Origin: Sclerodactyla briareus
Taxonomy: Eukaryota; Echinodermata; Holothuroidea; Dendrochirotida; Sclerodactylidae
Assembly: GCA_026419785.1 (NCBI GenBank)
Contig: JAODTK010001665.1
Coordinates: 124,001-188,000, forward strand
Length of the DNA stretch: 64,000 nucleotides
Reading direction: 5' to 3'
The notes beneath the pieces were generated by a model that saw nothing but the letters and a program-made list of their open reading frames with translations, was not told the origin of the DNA and did not search any database. Every line of letters begins with the position of its first letter. Within the stretch, counting starts at the first letter, position 1. Both the position numbers and the translations under genes were made by a program. This document shows positions 45,300 through 56,690 of this stretch, piece after piece.

Positions 45300-46225
45300 A
45301 GACCAACTACATCGGTATTACTTAAAATATTCATAATGGATTGTAGTGTAGGCTATCGATCAATTTAGATTCACATTGTTGCCAGGTGTAAAAGTAAATA
45401 TGCTCTGAAATTTCGAATAAAAGGTAAGGACGTAAGAAGGACACATGTAGAACATGAGATGGGTGGAGGCAAGAAAGTAGCCATGGATTGGTGAATCAGC
45501 ACCTTGGATAGGACTGCTGTACATAATGCTTGTTCATCTTGCACCTGGGTTTCGTACAGGCGTAAGACGTAAGTATAGGCTTACATGCGGTGTTCGCATC
45601 AACCTGCAGAGAGCATAATGTTAATTTTTGGATAGTTAGTGCAATACTTGGAAAGTGGCCCCATAGATGGTTTTGGTGTTCATGTGCAATTTACCGAGCC
45701 AGCTCATATGATAATGGTATAAAAAAATTATTTGAACACAAAAATCACAAAATTTGCAAATCACAGTACTTACACAGTGACCACACTGCAGGATTAGAAT
45801 GTATGTTACAACAACACAACTTGGTTGTTGGGGACCTCCCTGAGTTCCCATTAGAATAACTTAATTTGGCATTTAGGGACCTTGGTAAAACGAACAATTT
45901 TCCGAACCACCCTCCCCTAACCACCCTCCCCTTAATAGACCCTCCCCTAGGATGTGGATTATACAACTGTGTAGGTCATGGATCGGTGTCCTCTTTTTTT
46001 CTTCAAAAACAAAATATGGTAACCCTATTCCATTCTTGTGAGAAATGAACTATGCTTACAAGTATATATGCACTGCACACCTTATTTGGCTACATGCCAG
46101 TTGAACATGGAGAGGTTGGGGGAGCACAATAGATGCATATGTGTATGATTCAATAGTAAGGGCCTTGCTAAGAGTAATGAGAGTGTATATGTCAGACGAG
46201 AAAAAATCCACCCCCAGAAAGCTAT
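45300..46225. other. No gene recognised
   Basis: Frames 45590-45859 (plus) and 45636-45966 (minus) are antisense to one another and without domains. A short tandem ACCCTCCCCTAACC patch occurs at 45906-45948. Confidence 0.35.
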
Positions 46226-46229
46226 CATA

Positions 46230-47075
46230 GCTCACAGTTGGTGCAGTTCCCGGGGATTGTTAGGTTGTCAGTGGCCTCTTGTCCTTGTCAGCTGCAGTTT
46301 GATAGGGCTGTTGACATGGTCTCTAGGTTTGGGGCAGGCTGTCCAGTATATTCTCAGAGCTCATAGCTGGTTCAGCTACCCAGGATGTTCTAGGTTGTCA
46401 GTAGCCCTTGACCTTGTCAGCTGCAGTTTGATGGGGCTGTTGACCTGGCCTCTAAGTTAGGGCTGGCTACCAGTATACGTTTTTCTCATAGCTCTGGTTA
46501 GTGCAGCTACCCAGAATGTTCTAGGTTGTCAGTAGCCCCTTGTCCTTGTCAGCTGCAGTTTGATAGGGCTGTTGACATGGTCTCTCCAGGTTGGGGCTGC
46601 TGCCTGGTATATTCTTGTTTTCTCATAGCTCATGGTTAGTGCAGCTACCCAGAATGTTCTAGGTTGTCAGTAGCCCCTTGACCTTGTCAGCTGCAGTTTG
46701 ATAGGGCTGTTGACATGGTCTCTAGGTTGGAGCAGGCTGCCAGTATATTCTCAGAGCTCATAGCTGGTTCAGCTACCCAGGATGTTCTAGGTTGTCAGTA
46801 GCCCCTTGACCTTGTCAGCTGCAGTTTGATAGGGCTGTTGACATGGTCTCTAGGTTGGAGCAGGCTGCCAGTATATTCTCAGAGCTCATAGCTGGTTCAG
46901 CTACCCAGGATGTTCTAGGTTGTCAGTAGCCCCTTGACCTTGTCAGCTGCAGTTTAATGGAGCTGTTGTCATATGGTCTCTATAGGTTGGGGCTGACTGC
47001 CTGCTAGTATATTCTCATAGCTCATGGTTAGTGCAGCTACCCAGAATGTTCTAGGTTGTCAGTAGCCCCCTCGCT
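46230..47075. repeat. Minisatellite, ~125 bp unit, about seven copies
   Basis: The unit reads CTCATAGCTGGTTCAGCTACCCAGGATGTTCTAGGTTGTCAGTAGCCCCTTGACCTTGTCAGCTGCAGTTTGATAGGGCTGTTGACATGGTCTCTAGGTTGG..., seen here in its recurring words. GTTCTAGGTTGTCAGTAGCC or a close variant is found at about 46255, 46387, 46515, 46656, 46786, 46912 and 47046. Spacing is 125-140 bases. The two units at 46740-46990 are nearly identical, so this part of the array expanded recently. Confidence 0.92.
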
Positions 47076-47163
47076 GTTGTCAATTCAAGTTTGTCATGTG
47101 GCAGCCCGCCACTGAGAGGCTCAACTGGGTCTGACGTCAGTTTCATTCTTCCTGAGATAACAG

Positions 47164-47281
47164 TGAAGGAGACTTCGTCTTTGACGAGGCCTTGACAGGG
47201 ATAACTAAGAGTCTGTACCATGTCCAGGCCATTTCTTCTACTCTTCTGATTTTCGGCATAGTACTACTATGTTTTGTGCTA
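47164..47281 (+). CDS. Candidate exon with a membrane segment, unidentified
   Basis: Directly after the minisatellite, an acceptor GAGATAACAG precedes an open frame reading EGDFVFDEALTGITKSLYHV and then a 20-residue hydrophobic stretch ISSTLLIFGIVLLCFVLVSV. A donor CTA|GTGAGT lies at 47282. The hydrophobic run would span a membrane if the exon is real. The phase does not match the next candidate exon at 47855 without an indel, so the link is uncertain. It could also be a chance frame. Confidence 0.3.
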
Positions 47282-47299
47282 GTGAGTGTTCAGGCAGTG

Positions 47300-47854
47300 C
47301 TTCATGATGTACGTAATACTATCTAAGTATCCAGGCTACTTTGTGATTCCCTACCTGGGAAAGGGACAACAACCTTTGAGAAATTATGGAATATTTAAAG
47401 TTCCCGGTGCAATCTGATGTTACATAATTATCTTTCACAGTACAAATTCCTATCAAGAATATACATAGCATAATAAAAATATGCGGACAAACCATTGCAT
47501 TTTCATCATACCCCATATTTCATTTGGGGGCTCCACTGCACACAAAAATTAACACATAGGTGAATAACATGAATTGTCAAATTGTTACCTAATTGCCATA
47601 TTGATCTAGATAATGTGGCTGGATCATGTTTGTTTTTCATTTTGTCCAATGAAGTTTCAACTCTTAGCAAACAAAGAGAAAAGGCAAATGGTGATGATTT
47701 TTGTAACCTACTTAGTATGCGATAGGTGCCCAATGCTCCACCTGTCTACCTGTCTTGTTGTAAATAATCATCAACATAACATTATTCTGACGTCAGTTGT
47801 AGTTACTCTGACAACTGACTCATCAAATTTCTAAATTTTGCTTCTTCCATTCAG
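47300..47854. other. Intron-like sequence, no feature
   Basis: AT-rich sequence between two candidate exons. Frames at 47319-47516, 47506-47733 and 47613-47834 have no domain. Confidence 0.35.
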
Positions 47855-47967
47855 ACAGCAACTGCAAGAGGCATGGCCGGTTTCAGCACGCCATGACAGA
47901 GCTCTCTGGCTGGATTGAAGAAACTGTAAAGAAGCGAGTGCTAAAATTGGGGCCAGGCTCTACCCAG
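47855..47967 (+). CDS. Probable exon, unidentified plus-strand gene
   Basis: An acceptor CTTCTTCCATTCAG and a donor ACCCAG|GTATGT bound 113 bases that are open in one frame: SNCKRHGRFQHAMTELSGWI, then EETVKKRVLKLGPGSTQ. The splice sites are strong, and the predicted helix ELSGWIEETVKKRV resembles a spectrin-like or other coiled segment, but that is too little to assign a family. The exon starts with two bases of a split codon and ends in phase 0. It is the best 5' exon of the plus-strand gene in this window. Confidence 0.55.
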
Positions 47968-47999
47968 GTATGTATATACATGTGAAGCCTCGTCACTTT

Positions 48000-48700
48000 C
48001 AATTTCTAGCTAATGGCTTATGCAGGCATCAAATGTAATCTTCACCCTACCTCCTCAAGCGTTCACCCCTATTCAATTTTTGTCCACTGAAAAAATTAGT
48101 CAAAGATTCACCACCCTCTGTTGGAACGATTAGACAGATTCCCGACTGGTCAATTTAGTCAGTCTCGCGTTCACCAGTGGACATATTCGTATAAGTCGAA
48201 GATTCACCAACCCATGAAAAAGTGTTAGGCCAAGATTCACCTCTTCTAGGGGAAAAAAAATGTACTTATTAATAAAGGCCCAACATTTTTCTTCATCGAA
48301 AGACACGTAGGCTACTCACCTGCACCTGGTACACCCTGCCTCGAATCAGTTTTCAGTAATACGATCGTTCAACAAGGACATAACGAGGCGATATGAATTG
48401 ATATCGAACCGTAACCGCCGTACCACACACACTTTTCCGTAGATGGGAAAAAGGGGTACCACGTGTAGCTACCGGGTCCTGAATTTATTCAGCCTCGAAT
48501 ATTTAAACGTGATGTTGAATGCTGTCTCAGTATAACTGATAGGGATACACCTCAGAGTGGAACAGGAGTACAATATACTGCGCTATGGCGGAGAACTCTC
48601 ACAGTGAGATGCAGCGACTTCTACAATGGGTGATACTCCAGCGATCATATGTAAGCCAAGCCTAGCGCCTGCATGCGCGGCACCTGTAACTACGAATGAA
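48000..48700. other. No gene recognised
   Basis: Three diverged short phrases containing AGATTCACCA(C/A)CC occur at 48103, 48200 and 48232, suggesting a local repeat. No exon is supported. Confidence 0.35.
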
Positions 48701-48729
48701 AACGAACGGCGAATTATCGATCACAATTC

Positions 48730-48942
48730 TTGAACATGACATCGACAGATATAAGACGCTCTTTCGACACGCTGTTGCAAAGATACGGCACGACAATAAA
48801 TATCGTACGTGACGATTCTCCAACCGCAAAGAATCTGTTCGGACAAGATTCACCATCCCAACAATCTTGGCATTTCAAGATTCAACGTCCACGTCGAATC
48901 TTTGACGAGCCTTGGGAGGGTAATTGTGAAAGTTACCATTGA
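48730..48942 (+). CDS. Small ORF, unidentified
   Basis: The frame reads MNMTSTDIRRSFDTLLQRYG and then TTINIVRDDSPTAKNLFGQD and runs 70 codons to a stop. Its CpG-rich codons and amphipathic start look more protein-like than most frames around it. The opposite strand is also open (48662-48856), there is no splice or promoter evidence, and I cannot name a family. It may be transposon debris. Confidence 0.2.
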   Translation: MNMTSTDIRRSFDTLLQRYGTTINIVRDDSPTAKNLFGQDSPSQQSWHFKIQRPRRIFDEPWEGNCESYH

Positions 48943-48959
48943 CGCCTGCTTAAAGGACA

Positions 48960-49680
48960 CTGAGGATGAATCATGGAAAGGCTAATAAATCAGCTGAGGG
49001 TTTGGAACTATAGATCAGTTTTCCATTCTCCACGATATAACCTCTGTTGTATCCAAGCCTGCAGTTGTCCTTTAAGGTTCCTTTTTAGCCTCTATCATAC
49101 TCATTTCACACGCAGCAGTAGTGTGGGTATTAGCCAGGAAACTAGGTTCACACTTCACAGTACTACTCCTAGTCAGATCACTTTGGAAGCTTGTCGAAAT
49201 CATCCCAGGGTTTCCCAGGATATACCCTTCAATTGGTCTTTCTGGAGTGTGCAGAGAGCATAAAATGAGCTGGGTTCGATGTCGTGCAGCCAATTAGACC
49301 ATGTGGGTTCACGCTTAGTAGCAGTTCAGAATGAAACATTGCCATAGCTATCATGAGACCGGGGATACACTTCCACTAATTAACATATTTTGAGATGTAT
49401 CCCTCTAAGCTTACCTCCCCCCTGGAGGGGCCGGTCACATGACACTACACTATATCGTGTCATACAGTGATCCAATATTTCTGGTTCAGTCAAATGATTA
49501 CCAGGTTATGAATATGGCATATCGCTGAAACTCTGCCACATTGATGATGAACTTGATTCACTATTTGCCACACCATTCCGATGAGAAATAGTCCTCTCCT
49601 ACATTTTTGGAAATCACATATTTTCTTCTGTGGTTGACTAAAAACTTGACTGAATTTTCTCGTTTTTGATATGACAACAT
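48960..49680. other. No gene recognised
   Basis: Frames 48973-49263 (plus) and 49072-49293 (minus) overlap antisense. Nothing identifiable was seen. Confidence 0.3.
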
Positions 49681-50127
49681 TTAAGGATGTATGTTTTGAA
49701 CACCTTCAATTTTGATGAGATATTGTGATGGTGCACTAGTATTGCTCTGTTGACGGTTGACAAAGTGTGTCCATACTCCTCCCAACCGCCTCTTATAAGC
49801 CTGTTCATGGTTACAGTTTAATGAGGACAAATCTATTGTGTCAAAGGTCATAGGGGTACATTGGCCGCTCGACATTGCACGAACAGTGTGGCAGAGCAAT
49901 TTTTTGAGACCTCTCCGTCGAAAATTACACCTTCTACCAGCACAAATTTGCAACTTGCACCCCCATACCGTTCGACATATCGACCAGAACACTCGAAAAT
50001 GGGATGAATTGTTTGCGTTTTCAAAAGGGTGATGACAGTTTAGACACAGGTAACGTTGTAAGATCGAACTATGGGGAGGATACCTCCATACCCCCCACTG
50101 TTTAGTTGTAAGCATGCGAACCCACAA
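49681..50127 (-). other. 148-codon open frame, probably repeat-derived
   Basis: This is among the longest uninterrupted frames in the window outside repeats. It has ten cysteines, a basic centre (GRRCNFRRRGLKK) and FDTIDLSSLNCNHEQAYKRR near the end, but no zinc-finger spacing or other domain that I can name. The reverse strand is open in part (49838-50032). It could be a fragment of a transposon ORF. Confidence 0.2.
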
Positions 50128-50224
50128 TCCTAAAAAGGCTTATTACATCCCTGTTGTTATTGTCCCAACTTTTCAATAAAAGTTGGTTGCCAGACCTCTA
50201 TGGGTACTCATTGATATCACATCT

Positions 50225-50912
50225 TACTCACCTATACGTCTCGTGTTATGCTTCCACCCTGATGCTTCTGCTGATTAGGAATCCTTAGTCCGAAATAAGC
50301 CAGTTCGGAGTTCAAGGCGCAATGCTCACCACAGAGCAGTTCGGGGAATAGACAATATTTGGTCAGATTCCCCCATAGCGATATCGTTACCGCCTATTTT
50401 CAAACTGTCAGACCACTATGTGAAACGCAGCAATTCATCCCCAATTGTTTTTGGATTTTTTGTTGATATGTTTGGTTAAATCTGTGTGAAATTTGTGTTG
50501 GCAGGATTCATATTTCCGGCAGGGGAGTTTCGAAGGATAGTTCTGCACACTGTACGTTCAACGCAACGTCGAACTGCGGGCGTTCCCTTATGACCTTTTT
50601 GACACATATCATTATCATCTCATTAACTGTAACTCCGAACTGGCTTATTGTAGACTGTATAGACTCCAGCTCTGGATGTGGATCGAAAGACATCAGCCAA
50701 TATTGCCTACTTCTTTTCGAAGAGTGCCCTGAGTAAAGAGGCAGGGGTGAGAAATCCTGCTCCTGGGATCGCCATTTGACGACTCCATCCGACAGACGAA
50801 GTGTAGCATTACCGTTGCAGCCACTTTCCAACACGAGGAAGAAACGGGATAAAACCAAAGACCTCAGGCTTAGCAGGCGGACACTCTACCGTTCCTGCTA
50901 TCCTAGGCCTGA
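50225..50912 (-). mobile_element. tRNA-derived SINE family 3, copy 2, interrupted
   Basis: The head at about 50912-50840 on the minus strand has GGCAGGAACGG-like box A (AGCAGGAACGGTAGAGTGTCC) and GTCTTTGGTTTTATCCCG as box B region. The tail, ATTATGCTT-like (CGTGTTATGCTTCCACCC, ATTAGGAATCCTTAGTCCG), lies at 50236-50290. Compared with copy 1, about 350 bases are inserted at roughly 50300-50690. The plus-strand frame 50776-51120 starts in this element. Confidence 0.68.
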
Positions 50913-51129
50913 CAATTCAATGCTAACAGCCCTATGCTGGGCTGAGCCGGTGTGTAAAATAGCAGTACGCGCAGTTTCGCATTGTCTTCAGATGCGCTAC
51001 CCTGAAAATGTCCCCGGAAAGAGTAACACAGACTGTAGCTTCTCAACAATATTAACGCAACAAAAATTAATCCCTGTCAGTCCGTGTTCAGGAAATTTTT
51101 GCCAAATTTGTCCCCGTTAGAGTAGCACA

Positions 51130-52350
51130 TACCGTAGGACAACCACTTTAACGCACCTGAGGTGATCGCGTGTCATTCCGAGTGCGGGGGACATTTTCAA
51201 ATTGCTACAATATATATATTGCACTATGCGTTGCCTCTCCCGTTAATATATAGCTCCATGCTGCTATCTCACCACTCTGACATCACATCCCTTCAGTGAG
51301 CTCATTATAGGGAAGCGGAGAAACTAAAGGTGGTTTGCCGATATACAGACAACCACAATTGCGCCTGGGCCGTTTGGACAAGCTCCTTCAGCGGGGTCCA
51401 CCATTGACCTACTATGGGGTCTAAATCCACTGAGTGTGGTTCAAATTCGAAAATGCTTGGGAAATCGCCAGAATCATTCAATTTTGAGCTTGGATGACCT
51501 CCAAATGACCTGCCGTTGGGATCAAATGTAGTGTACATCTACCGAATTTTTGTTCAAATCTGGAAAATGTTGGAAACAGCCTAAACTATGCAAATTTGAC
51601 CTTGAAATGGCCTCCACATTCCACATTCACCTCTAAATGAGGTCTCCTTCCACCCAGTTACATTGAATCTGACAAACAAACTGAGATTCATGCAAATTAG
51701 CGAACCCCAGTAAGATTTCTCTATGGCGGTGGTTGTGTGCCAAGTTCCCGGCCGATCGGACATGTGGGGTTCTGGAGTTATTTTTTTCCCTGATCGCCAA
51801 CCGAGGCTGGAAGTTTTCAGACGCGACAGTGGCAGCTACCCCACCCGACCATAATTCTTTCTGGACATACTCGTATTGCAAAGATTGTTGAAATTATAAA
51901 GTTCAAGCATGGAATTTGTTTTGTTATTACCTGTCATTCATTTCAGTCTTGTAGCCCTTTTCCAAAAGTACTGTAGATCGGAGAGCATATACTTCTCCAG
52001 GTTTCCAATGGGCTCCAAAACTCGCGATCAATAGTGTGCAGTCTGGGCTCTACTGACTGAGCTGATTCGCCTCGCAAGTGCCTAATGCAATGGATATTGA
52101 TATGGTATATTGTCACAGTGATATGCCGCTGTGAAATTCTCCCAGTGTACCACCACAACGAATCTTGTGTGCGAATGTAAATAGCACGTTCCACTCCCGT
52201 CCATTCTACCAAGATAGTGCCTCCTATCCGAAGCTAGTTGAGTGAACGTACGTCTCCGCGCCTTCCAGATAATCATTGAAGAAGCTGAGCATTTATCCTC
52301 CCCTTTTTTTATTCTTCAATCTTCTGCAGTTCTTTTCTATAATGTGGTGA
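51130..52350. other. No gene recognised
   Basis: Overlapping minus-strand frames at 51305-51538, 51581-51881 and 51943-52276 show no domains. A TATATATA patch lies at 51210-51220. Confidence 0.35.
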
Positions 52351-52360
52351 TTGTTGACAG

Positions 52361-52470
52361 AAAGGGACTTCCTTTTCCTGTTCCGAAGCTGTGGAAAGAA
52401 CGGGATTGACCTCCGTATGACCTGCAGCCTTCCCATCCATTTTGCAGGGGATTCCGTCCGCTTCTGGAGT
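52361..52470 (+). CDS. Candidate exon, unidentified plus-strand gene
   Basis: Following TGATTGTTGACAG, one frame reads KGLPFPVPKLWKERD, then a TGA, then PPYDLQPSHPFCRGFRPLLE to a possible donor TGGAGTG|GTATGC. Another frame, RDFLFLFRSCGKNGIDLRMT, is open over the same bases, so the coding frame is ambiguous. The Pro- and aromatic-rich first reading looks more natural but needs one substitution or indel. The right boundary is uncertain. Confidence 0.3.
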
Positions 52471-52978
52471 GGTATGCAGCCTGTTTCATGTCTTCAAAAG
52501 ACGACTTAGAAAGTTTATAGGAGGCTAATGGAAGAGCTGGTGGAAACTGAATGCGCCCCCAGTTCCTAGGACTTTGTTTCTAAGGCCATTAAGGTTTGTG
52601 CACGTGTATTGTGTCAAGATCGCGAGTGGACAGTGATCAAAATATAAAATAAAATGAAACAATATCTGGGGGTCCTGCAAGCAAGCATTCCGGGTTATGA
52701 TTCCAGTGATCACTGGATGTTTCTCCCTAGGTGATTGCACTTGCAGTTGCAATGGGGGAGGTCTTGGTCTTCACTCAAGGGTTTCATCTGTATGTTTGTA
52801 ATGTAGTGAGTTCGTGTCCAGGGTTTCTGGAGTTAGTTTCGGGATATTTGCAATACCTCGCGGTCGGCTGTGAGTAGTCACGTTGGACATGAATCTCTGG
52901 CTCCTCCAGGCTCCGAGAGAGTGATTGGATCATCAGAATCTGAGCCGGGATCATAGAGTTCACTGATTGCTCTTTCAG

Positions 52979-53062
52979 AGGGGAGTAAATGGGTCCGGGG
53001 GCAGGATGAGAATGCTGAGAATGGTTTCCCCGCCTATATCTGAGAATAGTCTAGATGAGAAG
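52979..53062 (+). CDS. Probable exon, unidentified plus-strand gene
   Basis: A good acceptor (ATTGCTCTTTCAG) and a consensus donor (GAGAAG|GTAAGT) enclose exactly 84 bases, 28 codons, open in phase 0: RGVNGSGGRMRMLRMVSPPI then SENSLDEK. Phase 0 at both ends fits the next exon at 53734. The composition is basic with many methionines. No family recognised. Confidence 0.5.
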
Positions 53063-53234
53063 GTAAGTTATCGACGGTGCTCATCCGTGATCAATACGGG
53101 GGTTATTTGATGAGCCTTACTTGGCCTCCTGACATGTAGAAATCTAATCAAATAAAAAAAACACGTGTGGACATGGATCTAGAGAGACAGATGTGGCTTG
53201 ACTGACCTGACCTGACATCTATAATGTAACTTTT

Positions 53235-53600
53235 TTTTTTGTCATTGGTATACTTGCCAAGCAGAGGGTCAAAACTATTAAGGTCCCGCATAAGGTGCGG
53301 ACCTGGATACTGCACTTTATTTATAGCTTATTAATCCTTCATAGGTGGTACACAGAATAATGCAAGCCTCTTTGTCGGTACTTATGTACCAAGGTTGAGG
53401 CTTGGGGTAGTAATGCAGATGGCAACATGCAAATTGTCTACCCGGTTGTCCCCGCTCCAATCTCTTTGCTGGGGGCCCAGCGAGAGCAGGCAAACAGGTT
53501 CCATTTTTAAAGTCTTGGTATGACCCGACCAGGATTGAGCTCGGGCTCTCATGTGGAAGGCCGATGCTCACCAATTGTGCCAAACACTCGGGGGTCGTAA
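53235..53600 (-). mobile_element. tRNA-derived SINE family 1, near full length
   Basis: The T-run at 53232-53240 is the complement of the A-tail, followed by TGGTATACTTGCCAAGCAGAGG and GGTGCGGACCTGGATACTGCAC, the 3' part. The tRNA-like head lies at about 53520-53590, where GTGTTTGGCACAATTGGTGAGC is the box A region on the minus strand and CCGAGCTCAATCCTGGTCGGG the box B region. It sits in an intron between the exons at 52979 and 53734, antisense to the gene. Confidence 0.83.
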
Positions 53601-53733
53601 ATGAGGTCTGTCAATGAAATAACTTCTCGCAGTTCCATTAGACAGGGTCACACTTTACTGAATAATCAACCTCGTAGTGCATGATTGGCTGCTGAATCCC
53701 CCCATATTTATTGACGTCATTTGTCCTCCTCAG

Positions 53734-53827
53734 CTGAAGGTCCGCCGTCACCCTCCTGGACGAGTCTAAATACCTGAACCCTGGGGTCACTATTGAATGA
53801 TGGTATCAGGAATGTTTGATCCAGAAG
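53734..53827 (+). CDS. Probable exon, unidentified plus-strand gene
   Basis: Acceptor TTTGTCCTCCTCAG and donor CCAGAAG|GTAGGC bound 94 bases. Dropping one C of GTCCGCC gives 31 codons in phase 0: LKVAVTLLDESKYLNPGVTI, E, a TGA, then WYQECLIQK. The TGA needs a further correction. GC-rich third positions (CTC CTG GAC GAG) support coding. Parts of this exon plus its downstream intron recur at 56691-57110, so similarity rather than uniqueness must be kept in mind when mapping reads. Confidence 0.5.
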
Positions 53828-53879
53828 GTAGGCAGCATTATATCTCTGTCTCTAGAAAATTCGGTGGGTGGATGGTGAG

Positions 53880-54660
53880 GGAGGGGGGGCAGGGATTTAG
53901 CCAGCAAGCCATGAGCGTGTTGAATGCCCTGTAAAACAAATGGCCAACTTGTTTACGCGGCTTTGAAAACATTTGTTACGCCAGGCATCAGAAGGTCATC
54001 TAATTTATTTACTTTTTGAGCTTCACGTTCTGAATAACAAGTGAGTACCAATATTTTTCCGTCTATAAGACGGACTCGTCGCTGTCAAAGAGAGACAAGC
54101 AAAATCAGCACATAAAAACTGTCTGTCATGGTACCTAATTAGCGTCTATCTCTATTAGCGTCTATCTCTCCAGACAACACCCCATGCAAGCTCGCTCTTT
54201 CTTATGAAATAAGAAAGCAAAATGCCGTGATCGATCGTGAATCTGCCATGCACACGAAATAAACAATACTCTGTGCAGTAGACCATGTCATCTTGTGCGT
54301 CTGGGGTTACATAGCTCTTGCTGGCCCAGAGCTCTGCTATTAGGACATCCAGTGGCTATATTCATGCAGGCCCTGATGTTCTGATTGGATGATGAGCAGC
54401 CAGCAGACCAGCCGCGAGCAGTTGCCAAGGCAATTGAGCTCCGCGGCCAACAGCAGCTCAGAACTTCAGCGACATTGAGCACTGATCAAACTTTTTTCAA
54501 AGCTATTTTAATTTCTGATAACTGAGTAATACTGATAGTACGGTGGTTCGTGGATTTTGATATTGTCAGTGAGGTACAAATTGTCCTCTCTGTGAAAAAT
54601 GTGAAGTTGTGTACAGTTGCAATTTTGGGTTGATTTCATGACTGCTCATGAAATCATCGA
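53880..54660. other. Intron-like; 16-bp exact tandem
   Basis: The 16-mer ATTAGCGTCTATCTCT occurs twice back to back at 54138-54169. The minus-strand frame 54288-54482 has no domain. Otherwise no feature was seen. Confidence 0.45.
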
Positions 54661-56680
54661 AAAATCTTGAACGTAACACTGGCGCCCCGACTGACAAAAT
54701 TGATGCTGCCCCCAGTAGGCCTATACCAGGGAGTTTCAGCCTCACTAGGGCCAGTCAGTACAAAGTCTCGCCATGATCCGCCAAAAACATGTGGTTTTCA
54801 GTTTGTTATTAGAAATGATGATATGTTATATCCCACAACATGTGAATTTTCTGAGGAGGAACATTCCCAGTTACTTACCTTGTTAATTTAATACATTCAT
54901 GCAATCGTTACTGAATAAACATGAAGTGCATTTCAGTGAACAAAAGTTTTGGGTTGTCTGCGCCCTCGTGTCGATGGCGGAATTGAATAATAACATGATA
55001 ACAGGCTGGAGTGCATGTGACGTATTGTATGCTACGCGTACTGTGACTGCTGCGGGAGGCAAAGCTCCCTAGTTTACAAAAATATGCATTGGGCTAGGCA
55101 CTGTTGTAAGAGTGGGAATTGTGATTGATCATGAAATAGCTGCATGGAAGCAAAACCGTGGAGATTTCCCTGAATAGTTCACAATAGTTTTGAAACTTTA
55201 GATAAACTGTCGTCGAAACCACTTCCGGATACAACGCAATTGACAAAAATCAATGGCCCCCTTACAGATTTGATGATTTCCACATTCTTGATAGTCACGG
55301 TGCAGGATGTAAAGGCGAGCTCTTGCAAATCAGTTGTAATTAGGGCTAAGCGGACCCCTACTAGCCCGGCAATCATGGATGAATGAATCATGTTTCGCCA
55401 TGCATTGTCGCCGACGCGATTTCATCATTTACAATCAGAATAGACTTAGCTTTTATCAGGAGCCAAAGAGGCGAATAAGGAAAGTACTATCAGAGGCTCG
55501 GGGTTGATGAGTTTAGCTATAGACTATCCGCATTATGAACGTTCATTTACAAACTCATTTGCGGTCAAATAGAGTTTTGACAAAGGTAACAGAGGCTATG
55601 GAGATGGACTGCCAATTGTTATCCCCGATGGGCGATCACGATTCTCGCGGAATCAGCCAAAACGATCAATCGTTATTCGATCGAATAATGCACAGCGGTC
55701 ATCGAATAGGTCAACTATAGGAAGGGAAATCCACAGCCCTACCTAGATGTTAAAAAAGGCCAGGGTGTAACCAATCCCAACCATCTCCCGGAACCGCTGT
55801 TTTACGTCCCCATCCAAAGGCATACTAGTACCAGGGAACTCCAGAACCCGACCACTTTCGCAGAACCTGGAGGAAGGAGCGGCGTGCAATCTTTCAAAAA
55901 AACATGACATCGCATCAATCCATCAAATACAAGTCATCTATTATCTGAACTGGAATTCAAATGCATCTGCTGCTCTGCTAATGCTTTTTGGGGGGGGGGG
56001 AAAAGAAGGGACAGAACAACGGGCACAAACTGCCTGGTATGATGGATAAACTGCTGAGGGGATCAGTACTGCCAGGACAGCCAACCTACAAAATTAGACC
56101 AGCTTGGTCTACTGCTGGGGAAACCTTGTCTTTTGAAAAAAAGAATTAAAAATGGAAGACAAAGGCGTCAAGTTTATGACTAGTTATTTTTTTGTATAGT
56201 CACATTACATATATTTGAGATTTCAGGATGATATTGCTTGGATCCAACAAGCCATCAGTGACAGCTTCTAACTTCTAAGTCATCTGGACTCTGGAACTTC
56301 TGGAATGCTTGATCATAATCATCTGCTAGCTGTAAAATGTGAAATGCTGCTGGTTTTGGAAAGGACATACACAAGTTAATGAAGACAAAAACTCAAGTTA
56401 TTGGCTCTTTTTTCATAGGTTCACAGTTATACTTAAAAATCAATATGAATCATATGTTTGCATTAGAGAGTGCTTCTTCAGCAGTAACTTTTGCCCCGAT
56501 TTTAAAGGCGAAATTCACCTAAATATTGCACCATTTGCGATCTAGTTCATTTGAAATCCATTTTTTTTTTGGGGGGGGGAACCCCCTGCCCTTGGACCCC
56601 TCCCCCATATTACTCCTACAATTAGTTAGCACACCCACTTCTCAGTTTTGACACCCAAACCTTCAATTCCTGCCTCGGGA
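54661..56680. other. No gene recognised
   Basis: Frames 54667-54891, 55179-55391 and 55535-55720 have no domains and lack clear splice sites. G-runs occur at 55989-55999 and 56572-56580. Confidence 0.3.
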
Positions 56681-56690
56681 CCTGGGGGGA

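Noticed and set aside
52790..53060. Minus-strand exon reading ELYDPGSDSDDPITLSEP
   Set aside because: It looks protein-like, but the plus-strand exon 52979-53062 has consensus acceptor and donor over the same bases, and the minus frame lacks splice sites.
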